Below, in pieces: positions 11,593 to 22,800 of a stretch of 64,000 nt of DNA. The translations under genes and the position numbers were made by a program. Under the pieces are notes generated by a model, which made no database searches, had not been told where the DNA came from, and saw only the letters and a program-made list of their open reading frames with translations. The stretch's first letter is position 1; the number at the start of each line of letters is the position of its first letter. This DNA comes from Macrostomum hystrix. Lineage: Eukaryota > Platyhelminthes > Macrostomidae. Location of the stretch: contig CATNEN010000038.1 of assembly GCA_950097015.1 (NCBI GenBank), forward strand, positions 22,320,001 through 22,384,000, written 5' to 3'.

Positions 11593-14500
11593 ATGATGCT
11601 GTGCATTAGTTGTAGTCAGTTCAGTATCATTCATTGTTCTAGCCAAGATGTTGGTCATACTGCCACTTCACTGCAGTCTATATCGCCTTGGTGCACAGGA
11701 TGGGTTAGTGCCAAGTTTTGCCTATATCCACAAGATTTGATTCTTGGCCTAGATGAGCCAGTCAAGGTGCAAAAGATTCAAATAGTTTCACATCCACTCT
11801 GCATTGCCTCAAAGGTAGGTTTTTTAGTTGTTTGAAAATTTTTATTTTAAACCATCTTAATGTCTTTCTATCGAGCTACCAAGCCAGTGGTTTTAGCTTT
11901 GGAATTCACACTGAAAGGTCATGAGCTCGAATCTCTGCAAAATGGGAACAAATTGTGCCCTCAAGCAATCAATACCCTAGTGCTTTGCTTCAGTTCAGCC
12001 ATGCTGCTAAATGGGTAGCAGAATTAATTGGTTTAAAAACTGTTAGTTAGTTTGTAGGCCTCCCTTGTCCATGGACTGAACATCTAGTACAGTCTTTAGA
12101 AGTGCCAAGCTATGGATGTGCCCCTGCCCACTGGCAAGTTCTCATTAGAAATCCTAATTTATATTCAATTCATATTTTGTTACATTCTTTATGCATAAAG
12201 TTATGCATATAAAGTTAACTAAAGTTAAAGTTACAATCAGCTATTGCTCAAAAACCACTCAACAGATTGAGTTCTACATAGGCGACTGTCCACCAGAGGA
12301 ACCTCGTCACATAAACAATGTCCGCTGGAGTCGACTCGGTCACGTGACATTGCTTAGCAACCAGAAACCCGGCGATGAAAAGCGTCGCGAATTGAAATCC
12401 ATTCACTTAGAGGCTAATGGAAGCTTTGTGAAGCTTTGTTTCCATAGCAACCATAGCGATCCGGTTAGAAATCCATACAATCAGGTGGGCATTGTGGCTC
12501 TAGCTGTTCAATCTCAGCCATTGGAAGATGCTGAAGTCTCAACAGGCAATGCAGCTGCCGCCTATCAGTCGCCCTACACCGATCTGGGCTTCGATTTAAC
12601 CTGCCATCCTCGCCTAGCTGACCTTGTGCGCCAGCTTGACTGGCAGAAGCAACAGTTGGTTGCTAAGGAGCTACTAGGCGCAGCTGAAGGCGTGCAGGTA
12701 AATTTATAATTAATTAATCACAAGTTACTGAAAATCAATGACTAACTATTAGTTGAATGACATTGCACTTCTTATCTGTGTGTTATGGGAGGTTGTTTTT
12801 ATCGATTTTATCGAAATATAGCGCTATAACTAGCTAAGTTCTTAGGCCTTTTCTAAATACACTATAAAGTACAGTGCTTTAGAATCTTGTGAATTGAGAA
12901 TCGAGATTTGGGACATGTTAACCAATGGTTAGGGAGTGTGAATTATAATTGGGCCATAGACGAAATTTGAAAGGCAAAGAAACAGATTGAAAATGTAGAA
13001 ACATTTTTCCTCGCACAGGCCCGCATAGCTGCCGCGGTGACCAATGGCCAAGAGCTGGCCCAGCTAGAGCTGGCCAAAGCTGCCGCTATCGCCGCAGAAG
13101 ACTACGGACTAGCTGAGGAATGCCGACTGGCCATTCAGACTAAATTGGAGGCCGCTATTTTGGCTGCATCAGTTTCTGCTGGCACTGTTGGTGACCAAAA
13201 TGAAGCTATGGAGGTTAGCAACGCCATGGAAACAGACAGAGATACATTGCGACGCTCGGGAGAACACGACACTGATAATCAGTTAGAGAGTACGGCTGTG
13301 TCCACGCCGAGGACAAAGGTTGCACCGAATAGAGATCGTCGGTTAATTCAGAGTTATGATGAGACCACTCCCAGCACTACAGGTTAGTCAGCACATTGAT
13401 TTGCTGTCTGCCTTGCTTGTTGCTTTTAGATTGGCCTATTAGACTTATTTAGGGGATGGTAGCATTGGTGGCTGAAGATTAGGGGATGGTAGCATTGGTG
13501 GCTGAAGATTAGGGGATGGTAGCATTGGTGGCTGAAGATTAGGGGATGGTAGCATTGGTGGCTGAAGATTAGGCGATGGTAGCATTGGTGGCTGAAGATT
13601 AGGGGATGGTAGCATTGGTGGCTGAAGATTAGGGGATGGTAGCATTGGTGGCTGAAGATTAGGGGATGGTAGCATTGGTGGCTGAAGATTAGGGGATGGT
13701 AGCATTGGTGGCTAAAGATTAGGGGATGGTAGCATTGTGGGAGTGTACACTGCCTGACGATAAGAAAGTCAGGGCAGATGTGCACACCTGGGTGAGTGTG
13801 TGCCTGCGTACGTTATCTGTGTGCGTGTGTGCTCAGGAGTTAGCGAAATGGGCAGAATTGCCTCCTCTGCTGACTCATGGCTGGTGTCACCAATTGATGT
13901 GCCATTTTCCGCAGCCCTCCTGAAAACTATTAATTATTATTATTAAAGCTAAGCCTCATAAGATATACTAAAGTCCTGTCTGAAATCGCCGTTGTCAGAA
14001 CCAGTCCATCGATGACCAGCCTGTTCTTGCAACTGGTCGAAAATCCGACATTGCCAACGATCTTGACGCGGATGCCGAAGCTCCGGCTGATTCAGATCCT
14101 GCTAATTCCGCAGCGGCTGTCGCTGACTCTGGCGTCCTTCCGTCCGACCTGGTTGCCAAGGCCGGCTCAACTTCGCGTTCTGTTCGAGCTGAAGCTCTTG
14201 TTGAACTGACCAGCCTTGTATCTAGCGGCTCTATCACTGCAGCTTCAACATCAACAGACTCTGCGCCGACCACGCCTGCCGCATTTTATCAGGCTGCTCT
14301 GGCCCTCTGTCAGCGTGGCTTCGAAGACGCCGCTGTGACAGTTCACGAGGCCGCTCTGCCACTCGGCCGGGCCCTTTTGGTTGGCTTCGTTGACAAACAC
14401 GGCCTGCCGGGATCAGATCTGCACTACGGCTGCTGCAGGCTCACACCTCCCCTGCTCGTTAAGCTGGGCGACACGGCGGCTAGAATTCGAGATTCGGCTA

Positions 14501-15476
14501 GGGATTTTCTGCTGGAAATGGCCGGCTGGCCTAAGGTGAGCCCTGACCCAGCATTCTAAATCCTGACCCAGCATTCTAAATCCTGACCCAGCATTCTAAA
14601 TCCTGACCCAGCATTCTAAATACTGACCCAGCATTCTAAATACTGACCCAGCATTCTAAATACTGACCCAGCATTCTAAATGCTAATCCAGCATTCTTAA
14701 TCCTAACCCAGCATTCTAAATACTGACCCAGCATTCTAAATACTGACCCAGCATTCTAAATCCTGACCCAGCATTCTAAATCCTGACCCAGCATTCTAAA
14801 TACTGACCCAGCATTCTAAATACTGACCCAGCATTCTAAATACTGACCCAGCATTCTAAATACTGACCCAGCATTCTAAATCCTAACCCAGCATTCTAAA
14901 ATCCTGACCCAGCATTCTAAAATCTTGACCCAGCATTCTAAATCCTGACCCAGCATTCTAAAATCCTGACCCAGCATTCTAAAATCCTGACCCAGCATTC
15001 TAAATCCTGACCCAGCATTCTAAATCCTGACCCAGCATTCTAAATCGTGACCTAAAGTGTGTTGCCAACGCTCTTCCGTTGCGCAGGTCCGCCAGATGCC
15101 GGACGCCCCAGTAGTTCATCTCTGCCTTCGTCCATTGCGTCGCGGCGCGGCCACACTCGAGCGCCTGGCTGTGGCCCGGGTTCAACTGGCCGGCGCTCTG
15201 TACAAACAGCTGGGCCTGACCACCAGTAAGGCTGCAAAATCTAGTGGCGGTGGCGGCGTTAGTCTGGGTCCTCTCCTGACATTTGCATTCAGCGCACTGA
15301 GTCAGCCCCAGATTGAGACCCGTCGAGCCGCCGAATCTCTGCTGCTGGAGCTTGCCAACAGGCCGGATTGTCGCGATCGAGTTAAGCGTCGACTAGCGAA
15401 GGCGACAGCAGAAGCTTCGGACTCTGGCAATGGCGATCTGCCGGCCTTTAAATCGTTGGCCGCTAAATTGAAATAA
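11593..15476 (+). CDS. CEP104: CEP104 homologue (centrosomal/ciliary-tip protein)
   Basis: Five exons: 11593-11814, 12266-12697, 13019-13382, 13999-14535 and 15087-15476. Exon 1 carries the start of the N-terminal jelly-roll-like domain (GWVSAKFCLYPQDLIL). The SK|IEFYIG junction to exon 2, the RELKSIHLEANGSFVKL segment and NPYNQVGIVAL match animal CEP104. Exons 2-3 hold the coiled coil (REL/KQA-type heptads), and exons 4-5 a TOG-like helical domain (DTAARIRDSARDFLLEMA; RRAAESLLLELA). CEP104 binds microtubules and CP110/CEP97 at the centriole and ciliary tip. The protein stops after the TOG region, so the C-terminal zinc fingers of vertebrate CEP104 are absent. The exon 3/4 junction leaves one extra nucleotide under the best splice sites, so a small exon or different boundary there is likely. 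Confidence 0.88.
11872..12130 (+). mobile_element. SINE family 2, decayed copy in CEP104 intron 1
   Basis: Weak match to the family: AAGGTCATGAGCTCGAATC (box B region), GCTTCAGTTCAGCCATGCTG, AAATGGGTAGCAG and TCCATGGACTGAACATCTAG in the right order. Confidence 0.65.
13441..13736. repeat. Minisatellite, 30-bp unit, in CEP104 intron 3
   Basis: About ten near-identical copies of a 30-bp unit containing GGGATGGTAGCATTGGTGGC. Only two or three substitutions are seen across the array, which suggests recent homogenisation. Confidence 0.95.
13735..13948 (+). mobile_element. SINE family 1, 5'-truncated copy
   Basis: Begins at GGAGTGTACACTGCCTGACGA in the last minisatellite unit and runs through the GCAGAATTGCCTCCT block to an ATT-repeat tail. 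The tRNA-like head is missing. The join to the minisatellite is abrupt. Confidence 0.8.
14545..15056. repeat. Minisatellite, 20-bp unit, filling CEP104 intron 4
   Basis: About 25 copies of the unit CCTGACCCAGCATTCTAAAT. It starts about ten bases after the donor at 14536 and ends about 30 bases before the acceptor at 15086, so the intron is almost wholly array. Each unit contains CTGAC (branch-point-like) and CCCAG (acceptor-like). Confidence 0.95.
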
Positions 15477-15519
15477 TTTAATCAAAAGTTAATGTGTTTG
15501 AGAGAAAGCAAGGATTTCC

Positions 15520-15600
15520 TTCCATGAGTTTTATCCATGGACTGAGCAGCTGTACTCAAACTTTGGATTTGCTGGGTAATAGGTGCGGCTGTGCCTTCGT
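15520..15600 (+). mobile_element. SINE family 2, short relic
   Basis: Only the tail segment is recognisable (ATCCATGGACTGAGCAGCTGTAC and GGTGCGGCTGTGCC), just 3' of CEP104. Confidence 0.5.
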
Positions 15601-16004
15601 TTTGTTTTATCTGTCCCGGTTTTAGTTAAACTGTGCGAAGTATTTTTTGCGCTGCTCAATTCTATTCTTCGTTTTGTAGTACTATCTATCTACTAATAGT
15701 AGAATGTTAAGTTAGCGATATGATAGAAACTGGGTGGGATTTTCTGAGGCAGCAAGAAGTTGACATTAATCAATTAATCAACACATTAATCAATGTCTTT
15801 GATTAATTATTATGGAAATTTAAATGTCCTTTACCATGTTGTACGAATCGCTTTGCACAATTGTATTGCTATTTCTGGCTTCTCTACAACTGTCTAGTTA
15901 ACTTATTCACATTTTCGAGACTTTGAATGGTAGATTTTTCAGCTACGTAATTTTTCTAAACAAAACGCAACGTAAATTTTTCGAATTTCGGGGATTTTCC
16001 GACG
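15601..16004. other. Spacer 3' of CEP104
   Basis: AT-rich sequence, with no gene seen. Confidence 0.4.
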
Positions 16005-16190
16005 GATTTCCCGACAGGAATTTCCGACATGGATTTCCCGACAGGGATTTCCCGACAGGGATTTCCCGACAGGGATTTCCCGACAGGGATTTCCCGACAG
16101 GGATTTCCCGACAGGGATTTCCCGACAGGGATTTCCCGACAGGGATTTCCCGACAGGGATTTCATGACAGGAATTTCCCCCCGACATGAA
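16005..16190. repeat. Minisatellite, 14-bp unit
   Basis: About twelve copies of GACAGGGATTTCCC. The 14-bp unit cycles through all frames without stops, creating spurious open frames on both strands. Confidence 0.93.
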
Positions 16191-16810
16191 TTTCCCGACT
16201 CCTAAATTATTAGAATTTCAAAGAAGTTATATCCGAAAAGTTAAATAAAATAATGATAAACTAAACTATGCGACAAGGTGTCCAATATTCACGTACACTA
16301 TTATCTTTAACGTGTATAGAGTCAACGTCTTACTTTTTCTCGGCCTTTATTGCTATTTCTTTACAATATATCTGTGATAAACTTTTTTCCAATATCTTGC
16401 TGTCGTGGTAACTGGAACACAATCTGTTACTTTTTGTGTTACTCGTAGTTTTTTATTTGCAGTAGAAATCGAAATGTTTACTCACCTTAAAATGCCTTCC
16501 TTCGCGATTAGTACAAACTAAACATTTTTTACAAGCTTCAATGAAATCGTTGCATATTTTAATAACTAGGATATAATGCACGATGTCACTGTTTTCTTTC
16601 GTGCCTTTTTATTTATTTTCCAAAAATATACCGTCCTACTATTCTCACTTTTTTCTTTAAAACTAAAATATTTTATTCATGTTGACGCTTGAAAAAATCA
16701 CTTGTGTTTGAGTTACTTGTATTGACGAGAGTCTAGGTCATTGTAGATATCTTTTGTTAATTACTCGTAATTATAGTTACTAGTTTTTAGACTATTTTGA
16801 CTACTTGTGT
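16191..16810. other. AT-rich spacer
   Basis: No exon or repeat recognised. Confidence 0.4.
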
Positions 16811-17345
16811 GTGCGAGTTATTGTCCAGATAGTTTCTAGGTCATTGTCCAGATAGTGTCTAGGTCATTGTCCAGATAGTGTCTAGGTCATTGTCCAGATA
16901 GTTTCTAGGTCATTGTCCAGATAGTTTCTAGGTCATTGTCCAGATAGTGTCTAGGTCATTGTCCAGATAGTGTCTAGGTCATTTTCCAATAATAATAATG
17001 ATAATTGATTGCACCCGTCCGATTGGGCCAGATGTGCAGCCGACAGCACAGCCGCAGCTATTGCGCGGCGCATCTGAAGGCTGCGTACGGCTGATCAGTC
17101 CATGGACTGAGGCAACGCCACACCCACCTTCAATTATCCCAGCTAATGCTCGTACCCATTTAACAGCTGGGTGAACTGAAGCAATGCAGAGTTAAGTATC
17201 TTGCTGAAAGACACAAATTGTTCCATTTGAGTCAGGAATCGAACCACCGAACTTCAAGTCGTGAGTCCGACGCTCTAACCACAAGGCTACAACCTCTTGT
17301 CCAGATAGTGTCTAGGTCATTGTCTAGCTAGTGTCTAGGTTATTG
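16811..17345. repeat. Minisatellite, 23-bp unit, split by a SINE
   Basis: Units of 23 bp (GTGTCTAGGTCATTGTCCAG plus ATA) run from 16811 to about 16985 and resume at about 17298-17345. The gap is a SINE family 2 copy, so the array is older than the insertion. Confidence 0.9.
16998..17297 (-). mobile_element. SINE family 2, near full-length, nested in a minisatellite
   Basis: Minus-sense copy. Its tail is an ATA/ATT repeat on the left, its tRNA-like head (box B complement GGAATCGAACC) on the right. The flanks read TTTCCA and TTGTCCA, a possible imperfect target duplication derived from the minisatellite unit. Confidence 0.88.
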
Positions 17346-17526
17346 TAGTGAATCTTCTGAACGCCATTGTTTTGACCTGTGTCTGAATCGTATCTGTGTT
17401 GGTGTCTGTGTCTGAGTTATTTCTAACAGTCGTGAAATCCCATTGTGATAATATACAACTGATTCACCGCGTCAACCAATCAGATGTCGAATCGATTATG
17501 TCTGCCCGCAGCTTCAGCCAATCAGA

Positions 17527-19420
17527 TTGCTCGCATCCAGGCGGCTGGCACTAGCCATCGCTCCTCGTTGGAGGCGCTTTAAAACTACCGTCAACGGTGG
17601 CGACAGTGCCTCCTCGTCGACAGACGCGCCAACGGACGAAGCAGCCGTCGACATCGACGATGACTTCGATCCGAGCCTGCTGCCACTTGGCGACGATCTT
17701 CGCCGCTATCCGTCCCACCGACCTTTAGACTGGCTTCAACGATCTGTCATCGCCGCCGGCTCCGGGATTGCCTGCCTGGCCGCGCCGTGGCGCGATGACA
17801 TGATCGCCGCGTTCGGCGAAACCACAGGCGAGTCGGCGCTGAGGAGAATGCGCGACGCGATGCTAGCAGACGAGGACGGGCGTAGAATACTGGCCGAGCG
17901 GCCTAGGATACGCACCATAGATGGTAGGATTCACCTGCAGTCTTGATCCCTGCTGTCTTGATCCCTGCAGTCTTGATCCCTGCTGTCTTGATCCCTGCAG
18001 TCTTGATCCATGCATTCCACACTGCCTGCATTCCACACTTCACATTTATCAGTCGGGGGTGAGTTGCAAAGTGGTCTAACGCGTTTGCCTCTCGCAAAGA
18101 GGTCCCTGAGCTCGATTCCGCGGCGAGGCCACATTCATTTTGTGGCGCAGCCGCGATGAGAAGGCTAGGGGGCTTGTCGTGCAATTTACGCCAGTGAGAT
18201 TGTACACTGCCTGACTATGAGAAAGTCAGGGCAGATGTACACAAGTGAGTGTGCCTGCGTACGGAATATGTGCGCGTGTGCTCAGGAGTCAGCGAAACGG
18301 GCAGAACTGCCTCCTCGATGGCTGCTGTTCTGTTGTCATCAAATGATGTGTCATTGCTTGCAGCCCTCCTGAAATTATATAATTATTATTACATTTATCA
18401 CTCCCTACATTCCACACTGCCTACATTAGGAAATCCCTGCATTCTATTCTTGCCGCATTCCCTCACCCATACAGGCGGCGGCAGTCTGAGCCTCGATTCC
18501 CTGCGCCAGCTGCCCGAAGGCAGCCTCGGTCGTGCCTACGCCGTGTTTCTCGACCGCTACGGCTACAGCCCAAACGATAGGCGAACTGTGTGCTTCGTTG
18601 ACGACCCCGAGCTGGCCTACGTTATGCAACGCTACAGGGAGACTCACGATCTCAATCACGTGCTGCTAGGACAGGTGAGTTCAAATGTATAGAATCTGAC
18701 GAATTTTATGGAATCTGATGTAGTTTATGGAATCTGACGAATTATATGGAATCTGACGAATTCTATGGAATCTGATGTAGTTTATGGAATCTGACGAATT
18801 CTATGCAATCTGACGAATTCTATGGAATCTGACGAATTCTATGGAATCTGACGAATTCTATGCAATCTGACGAATTCTATGGAATCTGACGAATTCTATG
18901 GAATCTGACGAATTCTATGGAATCTGACAAATTCTATGGAATCTGATGTAGTTTGTGGAATCTGACGAATTATATGGAATCTGACGAATTCTATGGAATC
19001 TGACGAATTATATGGAATCTGACGAATTATATGGAATCTGACTAATTAAACGGAATCTGACGAATTATATGGAATCTGACGTAGATAATGGAATCTGACG
19101 CATCTTTTTCGTGATATTTAAACAAACCGCCTGCCTCCCGTGAGCAGGGCACTGACTTCCTCGGCGAGGTTGTTGTCAAATGGTTCGAAGCCTTTCAAAC
19201 CGGCCTGCCGTTGTGCGTCACCGGCGCCCTGCTGGGCAGCCTTCGACTCCGGCCAAAGCAGACCAAGCGTTACCTGGATGGCGGCTACCTGGCATTTGCG
19301 TTGCGCGCCGGCTCTGAGGCTAAGCTGACCTTTAATTATTATTTTGAGCGCAACTGGCGGCTACCCTTGGCGGAGGTGCGGGACCAGCTGAGAATTCCGG
19401 AACCGCCGGCTTTGAAGTAG
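17527..19420 (+). CDS. COQ4: COQ4 homologue (coenzyme Q biosynthesis, mitochondrial)
   Basis: Exons: about 17527-17923, 18475-18674 and 19148-19420, joined in phase 1 and phase 0 with GT/AG sites. From 17527 the product is about 289 residues. The N-terminus is Arg/Ala-rich ([15 protein letters not shown]) and suits a mitochondrial targeting peptide. The [17 protein letters not shown] segment, [40 protein letters not shown] and ILGEIVVKWFEA-like [16 protein letters not shown] are COQ4 signatures. The metal-ligand motif HDxxH-x11-E is intact and spans the exon 2/3 junction. COQ4 acts on a CoQ precursor in the inner-membrane COQ complex. No in-frame ATG opens exon 1, so a short upstream coding exon probably supplies the start. 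Both introns are loaded with repeats. Confidence 0.92.
17940..18015. repeat. Short minisatellite, 15-bp unit, at COQ4 intron 1 donor
   Basis: Five copies of TCTTGATCCCTGCAG/TCTTGATCCCTGCTG, starting about 15 bases after the donor. Confidence 0.9.
18049..18388 (+). mobile_element. SINE family 1, full-length copy in COQ4 intron 1
   Basis: Head with AAGTGGTCTAACGCGTTTGCC and GAGCTCGATTCCGCGGCG, body with TACACTGCCTGACTATGA and GCAGAACTGCCTCCTCG, and tail ATAATTATTATT. It is in the same orientation as COQ4. Confidence 0.88.
18690..19110. repeat. Minisatellite, 19-bp unit, filling COQ4 intron 2
   Basis: About 22 copies of GGAATCTGACGAATTCTAT. It occupies nearly the whole 473-bp intron between the donor at 18675 and the acceptor at 19147. 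Each unit includes CTGAC, a branch-point-like pentamer. Confidence 0.95.
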
Positions 19421-19859
19421 ATTTTCGTCTTATTCACAATGCTCAGTATAAAAGCACACTATTGTTTCATTGCCGCATTACACATTTAGAATATACTTTT
19501 TTCACACTTTTTTTATCAACGTCTGCATAAAACTTGTGCTTTAAATAGTTGTCTGCCTATTGGCTTGTTTTTTTTTCGACCGATTCGAACGATTATAAAA
19601 ACGATCTGTGCAACTGAATCTCAACTGTTTGACTCGCTTTTTCATGCACCAATTAAGAAGTTTAAACAAGTATAGAGTAGTTTAATTTTAGAGTGCATTT
19701 TTGCATCAGTGCTATGAATAGATTTTAGTACCTTTATAAAGTGACAACTAAACTATTTTGTTATAAAGGCTCAGAATATATGTACAGCAATATCTTGGCG
19801 CAATTTTGCAAGCTCGGAATTCTTCAACATGCAAAGGCTGGCTATAAGCTTAGTCTAGT

Positions 19860-22800
19860 ATGACGTCAAATACGATCAACCAGGTAAATATGATTGGAAA
19901 ATTGTATTATGCAAATCTTATTTAGAATTGTAAATCAAATAAATAAGGTTGAAATTGTTCGCAGGCAATTATCCATGCACTCACAATTTAGATCATAAAG
20001 TACGTTCACTCCGGCAAGTGTGAGGAATTAAAAGCAGCAGCAAATCTCAAAGCCATGCTGCAAGAGAGGGACAGTAATAACCGCACAGTGCTGATCAATG
20101 CCGCTAACGTGAAATGCCCTCACAAGAGATTTACCGAGTGCATCGAGCTTATGCTAAGACTGGGCGCCGATCCGGCTGCCGCCGACAGTGACGGCGACAC
20201 CGCGGCTCACGTAGCAGCCCGATCCGGCAACCTGAAGATGCTCGCCATCTTGCCATTCAATTCCAAGTTCCTTCTCAACAGGGAAGGCTGCACACCCCTG
20301 ATGGAGGCTGTGAGGAAAGGCCGCTTCCGTTGTGTCAAGCACCTGCTGCACCTATTCAGACAGCAGCATTATTACCCGGAAAAGATTTCTCTGCTGAATT
20401 TGAAGAACAAGCTGGGACTATCGGCTATGGACATGGCGAAACGCAGCGAAAGAGGACGCGATATTAAGCAGGATATAATCGACATATTAGAAAAGTAAGT
20501 GTATAAAAACAAATTTTAATAATACAAAATATTTTTATTACTTTCGCACTCAATAAAGGTGCTGATTTTTATAATATATAAATGTTATACAAACATGTAG
20601 TATTATAGTATAGGTGGCGGAGTGGCGAAGCGGTTAACGTTTCTACTTACTGCACCCATATCACGCAAGCGAGGCCACATTAATTTAGGGCGCAGTCGCG
20701 AATAGAAAGCATGGGGGTCTTTTTTGTAACAAACGCCCTTGCCATTGTACCCTTGCTAACCCCCGGAGCACAATATGAGACAGTACACTGCCTGACGATG
20801 AGAAATTCAAGTGCAGATGCACGTTTGTATGTGTGCTGGGTACGGGTATCTGAGCGTGTGTGTATCTGGCTTAAGGCGTCGGTGGAAACTGCAGAATTAC
20901 CCTTTCGATGGCTGCAGTTACTGAAAAATTTCAATCTTTCATATTGGTTACATAAAAAACCGCATTTGGTTCATTTTTTCCAAAAACTACTTACACTACT
21001 TGATACTGTGCGAAGTGTATTATGTTATTTCAGCGAAATTGCATTGTTCCTCTGCGATGGCAAGCTCAGCGGACTCTCGAGTAAGGTGAGCTCAAAAAGC
21101 AATAAATCATGCACAGTTCAACCAAGACAATCGTTCCCACCTATTTGCAAAAACAAAATTACACAACATTTTCAGCAGCTGGAGATTTACAAGCAGATGA
21201 AACAACTCGCACTGAGCGGTAATTACACGGAGCTGCAACAGGTGGCCACACGAGTCCACTGCGACCTACCTGACGAGACAGGTCGGACGGTGCTGTCCTG
21301 GGCTGCTGCGGCTAACATCAGCTCATCGCACAGTATGCAGCTAACAATGCACGCGCTAATTGAAATCGGCGATCCAACAGCGGCGGATGTTAATGGCGCA
21401 ACCAGCCTGCATTATGCAGCGCTCTATCAGAAGGTGCACGCAGTTGGACTTCTTCTTGACCAGGGCGTACCGGCCAATATTCGCGACATGCAAGAACAAA
21501 CGCCCGTTATGTGGGCGGCGACTGTTCCAAGCAAAGCCAGTGGTACTCTACTCACACTATTAAGTTCAGGGGCAGACCATGAGCTTGAAGACAGCGAGGG
21601 TAGAACAGCACTATGGCTGTCCAAGAGTAACACTTCCAACCTTGCACTGACAACTCTGATTCAAGGGTGAGCTGACTGCTCAAAACTAAAATTATTTTGA
21701 TATTGGTTGCTTAGCAGATTACCGATAATAAATTATACAGAGCGAATGCATCATTAAATTGCCTAATTCAGAGGAGCAACTACAAGCGATGAGAACACCT
21801 CCCAAAGTAGAGCATTCAGAGGCGCTGAGGCACATCACCTGGCTTCTAATGCTTATCCGTCGAAGACGACGACGCCTTTGGACTTCATAGAGTCGAAAAT
21901 CAGACGACTGTTTAAAATGTGAATCACAATTCGCTAATTTATAATTTAGAGGCTACAACATTGTTTGTCTGCTTATGCGTCCTGAAATGTTTATCCAGTG
22001 CAAATTTACACACCACTTTCCATCCACAGGTCATCGCGAAAAGGAAGTTTAAATAATCCGCCCGAAATCGCGAATTTTAGGTATTGTAGCAAATTACGAG
22101 CATATTACAATAATGTAGCAATTGACAAGGATTATTATAACGAATTTACTTCGCAATTTTAGGCCAGAAAGGCACATTGATGAGGCAGCCATTTATCCGA
22201 TGACTTCACCAGGTCTACTTGTAATGTTTAACGTCAAGAATTACGACTCCGGGCGATACGGACAACGGACTGGATCCGGCAAGGATGTTGAACGATTGAA
22301 GGAGATCGCAGCGGAACTTAAATTTAACGTCGTACTTTATGAAGATAGAACAGCAGAAGAGTTGAAGGTCTGCCTGAAGAAACTGGCCAATGACACTGAG
22401 ACGCTGGAGAAAGCGGGATGCTTAATTTGCGTCTTGATGTCCCATGGAGAAAATGGGGCCATAGTCATGAAAGATGGCAAAAAGCGGCAGATCAATAAAA
22501 TCATTCAAGAGTTCAACTCCAGCTGGTGTCCCTCTCTTAAGAACAAGCCGAAGCTGTTCATTGTTCAAGCATGTCGCGGTGAAGGCATGGACATTCATAG
22601 ATCAGCTTCAGCTTCCACAGACGCGGGCCTGACTGGAGATTCTACTCCGTATTGTCGAGTCGAGAGTGACATTGCCATTTGTTACGCAACCACTGAAGGA
22701 CGCGCAGCGTATCGAAGCGAAACCGAGGAAGAGGGCTCGCCCTTCATCCAGACACTGTGCGAAGTGCTGCATGAGTTCCATGCCACCGAGCACATGCTGG

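Noticed and set aside
13426-13785. Cys/His-containing repeat protein (CYHPLIFSHQ type) resembling zinc fingers
   Set aside because: It is the antisense translation of the 30-bp array in a CEP104 intron.
13441-15050. CRISPR-like arrays
   Set aside because: The repeats are contiguous with no unique spacers, and the genome is eukaryotic.
15923-16189. Repeat protein frames on both strands
   Set aside because: Made by the 14-bp minisatellite.
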